Source: Sphingomonadales bacterium UBA6171 (GTDB lineage: Bacteria; Pseudomonadota; Alphaproteobacteria; Sphingomonadales; Sphingomonadaceae). Taken from it: a stretch of DNA of 22,699 nucleotides. The first letter of the stretch is position 1; every line of letters starts with the position of its first letter. The DNA is taken from positions 1-22,699 of the forward strand of contig DITZ01000054.1 in NCBI GenBank assembly GCA_002422985.1, read 5' to 3'. This document shows positions 21,918 through 22,699 of this stretch, piece by piece. A program made the position numbers and the translations under genes. Under the pieces are notes generated by a model. The model worked only from the letters and a program-made list of their open reading frames with translations, ran no database searches and was not told where the DNA came from.

Positions 21918-22699
21918 ATGGCCGACATCCCGTCGCACATGGAATCAAAGCTGGCCGCCGTCACCACCGGGCCGCTGCCCGCATCCACCAAAATCCATGT
22001 GCGCGGCACGCTGCACCCGGAAATCGCCGTTCCCTTGCGCGAAATCGCGCTGGAGCCGAGCGCCAACGAACCGCCGGTGCGGGTCTATGACACGTCCGGT
22101 CCCTATAGCGACCCGGCCGCCAGCATCGACATCAACCTCGGCCTGCCGCGCCTGCGCGACGCCTGGGTGGAAGCGCGCGATGATGTGGAACGCTATGAAG
22201 GCCGGCAGATAAAGCCCGAAGATAATGGAATTATCGGCGCAGCGGCTCAGCGGGGTCTTGGCCAGTCCCGGCTTGTGCCCTTCCCCACGCCCAACATGCA
22301 CCCGCTGCGCGCGAAGGCGGGGGCCGCGGTCACCCAGCTGGCCTATGCCCGGCGCGGCATCATCACGCCGGAAATGGAATTCATCGCCATCCGCGAGAAC
22401 CAGCGCCTGCACGCGGTGCGCGACCAGGCCCTGCTGCGCCAGCATCCGGGCCACAGCTTCGGCGCCGCCATCCCGAGCCAGATCACCGCCGAGTTCGTGC
22501 GGGACGAAGTCGCCCGCGGCCGCGCCATCATCCCGAACAACATCAACCACCCGGAAAGCGAGCCGATGATCATCGGCGGCAACTTCCTGGTGAAGATCAA
22601 CGGCAACATCGGCAACTCGGCCCTGTCCTCGTCAATCGAGGAAGAGGTCGAAAAAATGGTCTGGGGCATCCGCTGGGGCTCCGACACCATCATGGACCT
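21918..22699 (+). CDS. thiC: Phosphomethylpyrimidine synthase ThiC, partial (N-terminal 260 codons)
   Basis: This radical SAM enzyme converts aminoimidazole ribotide into the hydroxymethylpyrimidine phosphate of thiamine. 260 complete codons are seen before the window ends. The N-terminal ThiC-associated domain has VYDTSGPYSDP (about 56-66) and INLGLPRLRD. It is followed by the start of the catalytic barrel: RRGIITPEMEFIAIRENQRL, RAIIPNNINHPESEPMIIG, NFLVKINGNIGNSALSSS and EEEVEKMVWGIRWGSDTIMDL. The C-terminal CxxCxxxxC cluster motif would be beyond the window. The ATG at 21918 has a strong Shine-Dalgarno. The upstream TPP riboswitch confirms the thiamine role. Confidence 0.97.
   Translation, partial: MADIPSHMESKLAAVTTGPLPASTKIHVRGTLHPEIAVPLREIALEPSANEPPVRVYDTSGPYSDPAASIDINLGLPRLRDAWVEARDDVERYEGRQIKPEDNGIIGAAAQRGLGQSRLVPFPTPNMHPLRAKAGAAVTQLAYARRGIITPEMEFIAIRENQRLHAVRDQALLRQHPGHSFGAAIPSQITAEFVRDEVARGRAIIPNNINHPESEPMIIGGNFLVKINGNIGNSALSSSIEEEVEKMVWGIRWGSDTIMD

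Overview
The window is a GC-rich, densely packed stretch of a bacterial chromosome. Its gene content and order (fused ispDF, dusB-ntrB-ntrC, ntrY-ntrX-hfq-hflX-mazG, holB-metG and tatD) point to an alphaproteobacterium, most likely of the order Sphingomonadales. That placement is inferred from gene order and protein character, with no database search. I see no tRNA, rRNA, insertion sequence, prophage or CRISPR array. It reads as core chromosome, with one accessory-looking block, the Mrp antiporter operon. No gap between genes exceeds 300 bases.

Layout. (1) 1-1148, minus: ispDF, bifunctional non-mevalonate isoprenoid enzyme, running off the left edge. (2) 1248-8653, plus: dusB, ntrB, ntrC, then after a 106-base gap ntrY and ntrX, two nitrogen-related two-component pairs. 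(3) 8803-10391, plus: hfq and hflX, overlapping at a TTGA junction. (4) 10401-11159, minus: mazG. (5) 11232-11660, plus: a DUF1801 protein. (6) 11713-13417, minus: tatD, a PhnP-like metallo-hydrolase and a 55-residue membrane protein, joined by 1-4 base overlaps. (7) 13530-19264, plus: a complete group-2 Mrp Na+(K+)/H+ antiporter operon, mnhA(B)-C-D-E-F-G. (8) 19261-21692, minus: holB-metG, whose last gene shares its final four bases with mnhG. (9) 21748 to the right edge, plus: a probable promoter, a TPP riboswitch and thiC, cut by the right edge.

How the genes work together. NtrB/NtrC should sense nitrogen status and activate sigma-54 promoters. NtrY/NtrX is the membrane-bound sister pair, and its regulator lacks the sigma-54-contacting GAFTGA loop. 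Hfq (RNA chaperone), HflX (ribosome-associated GTPase) and MazG (NTP pyrophosphohydrolase) are housekeeping stress factors. The Mrp proteins form one hetero-oligomeric membrane antiporter. HolB (clamp loader), MetG and TatD are housekeeping. ThiC makes the thiamine pyrimidine under TPP feedback.

The most unusual sequence feature is the ntrB-ntrC junction (3353-3422). An 18-base block holding the ntrB stop is present three times at a 26-base period. It creates two 9-codon mini-ORFs, so ntrB, mini-ORF 1, mini-ORF 2 and ntrC are chained by consecutive ATGA stop/start overlaps. Also worth a look are a nested inverted repeat upstream of hfq, the coupled 55-residue membrane protein, and the Mrp operon lying between metG and tatD.
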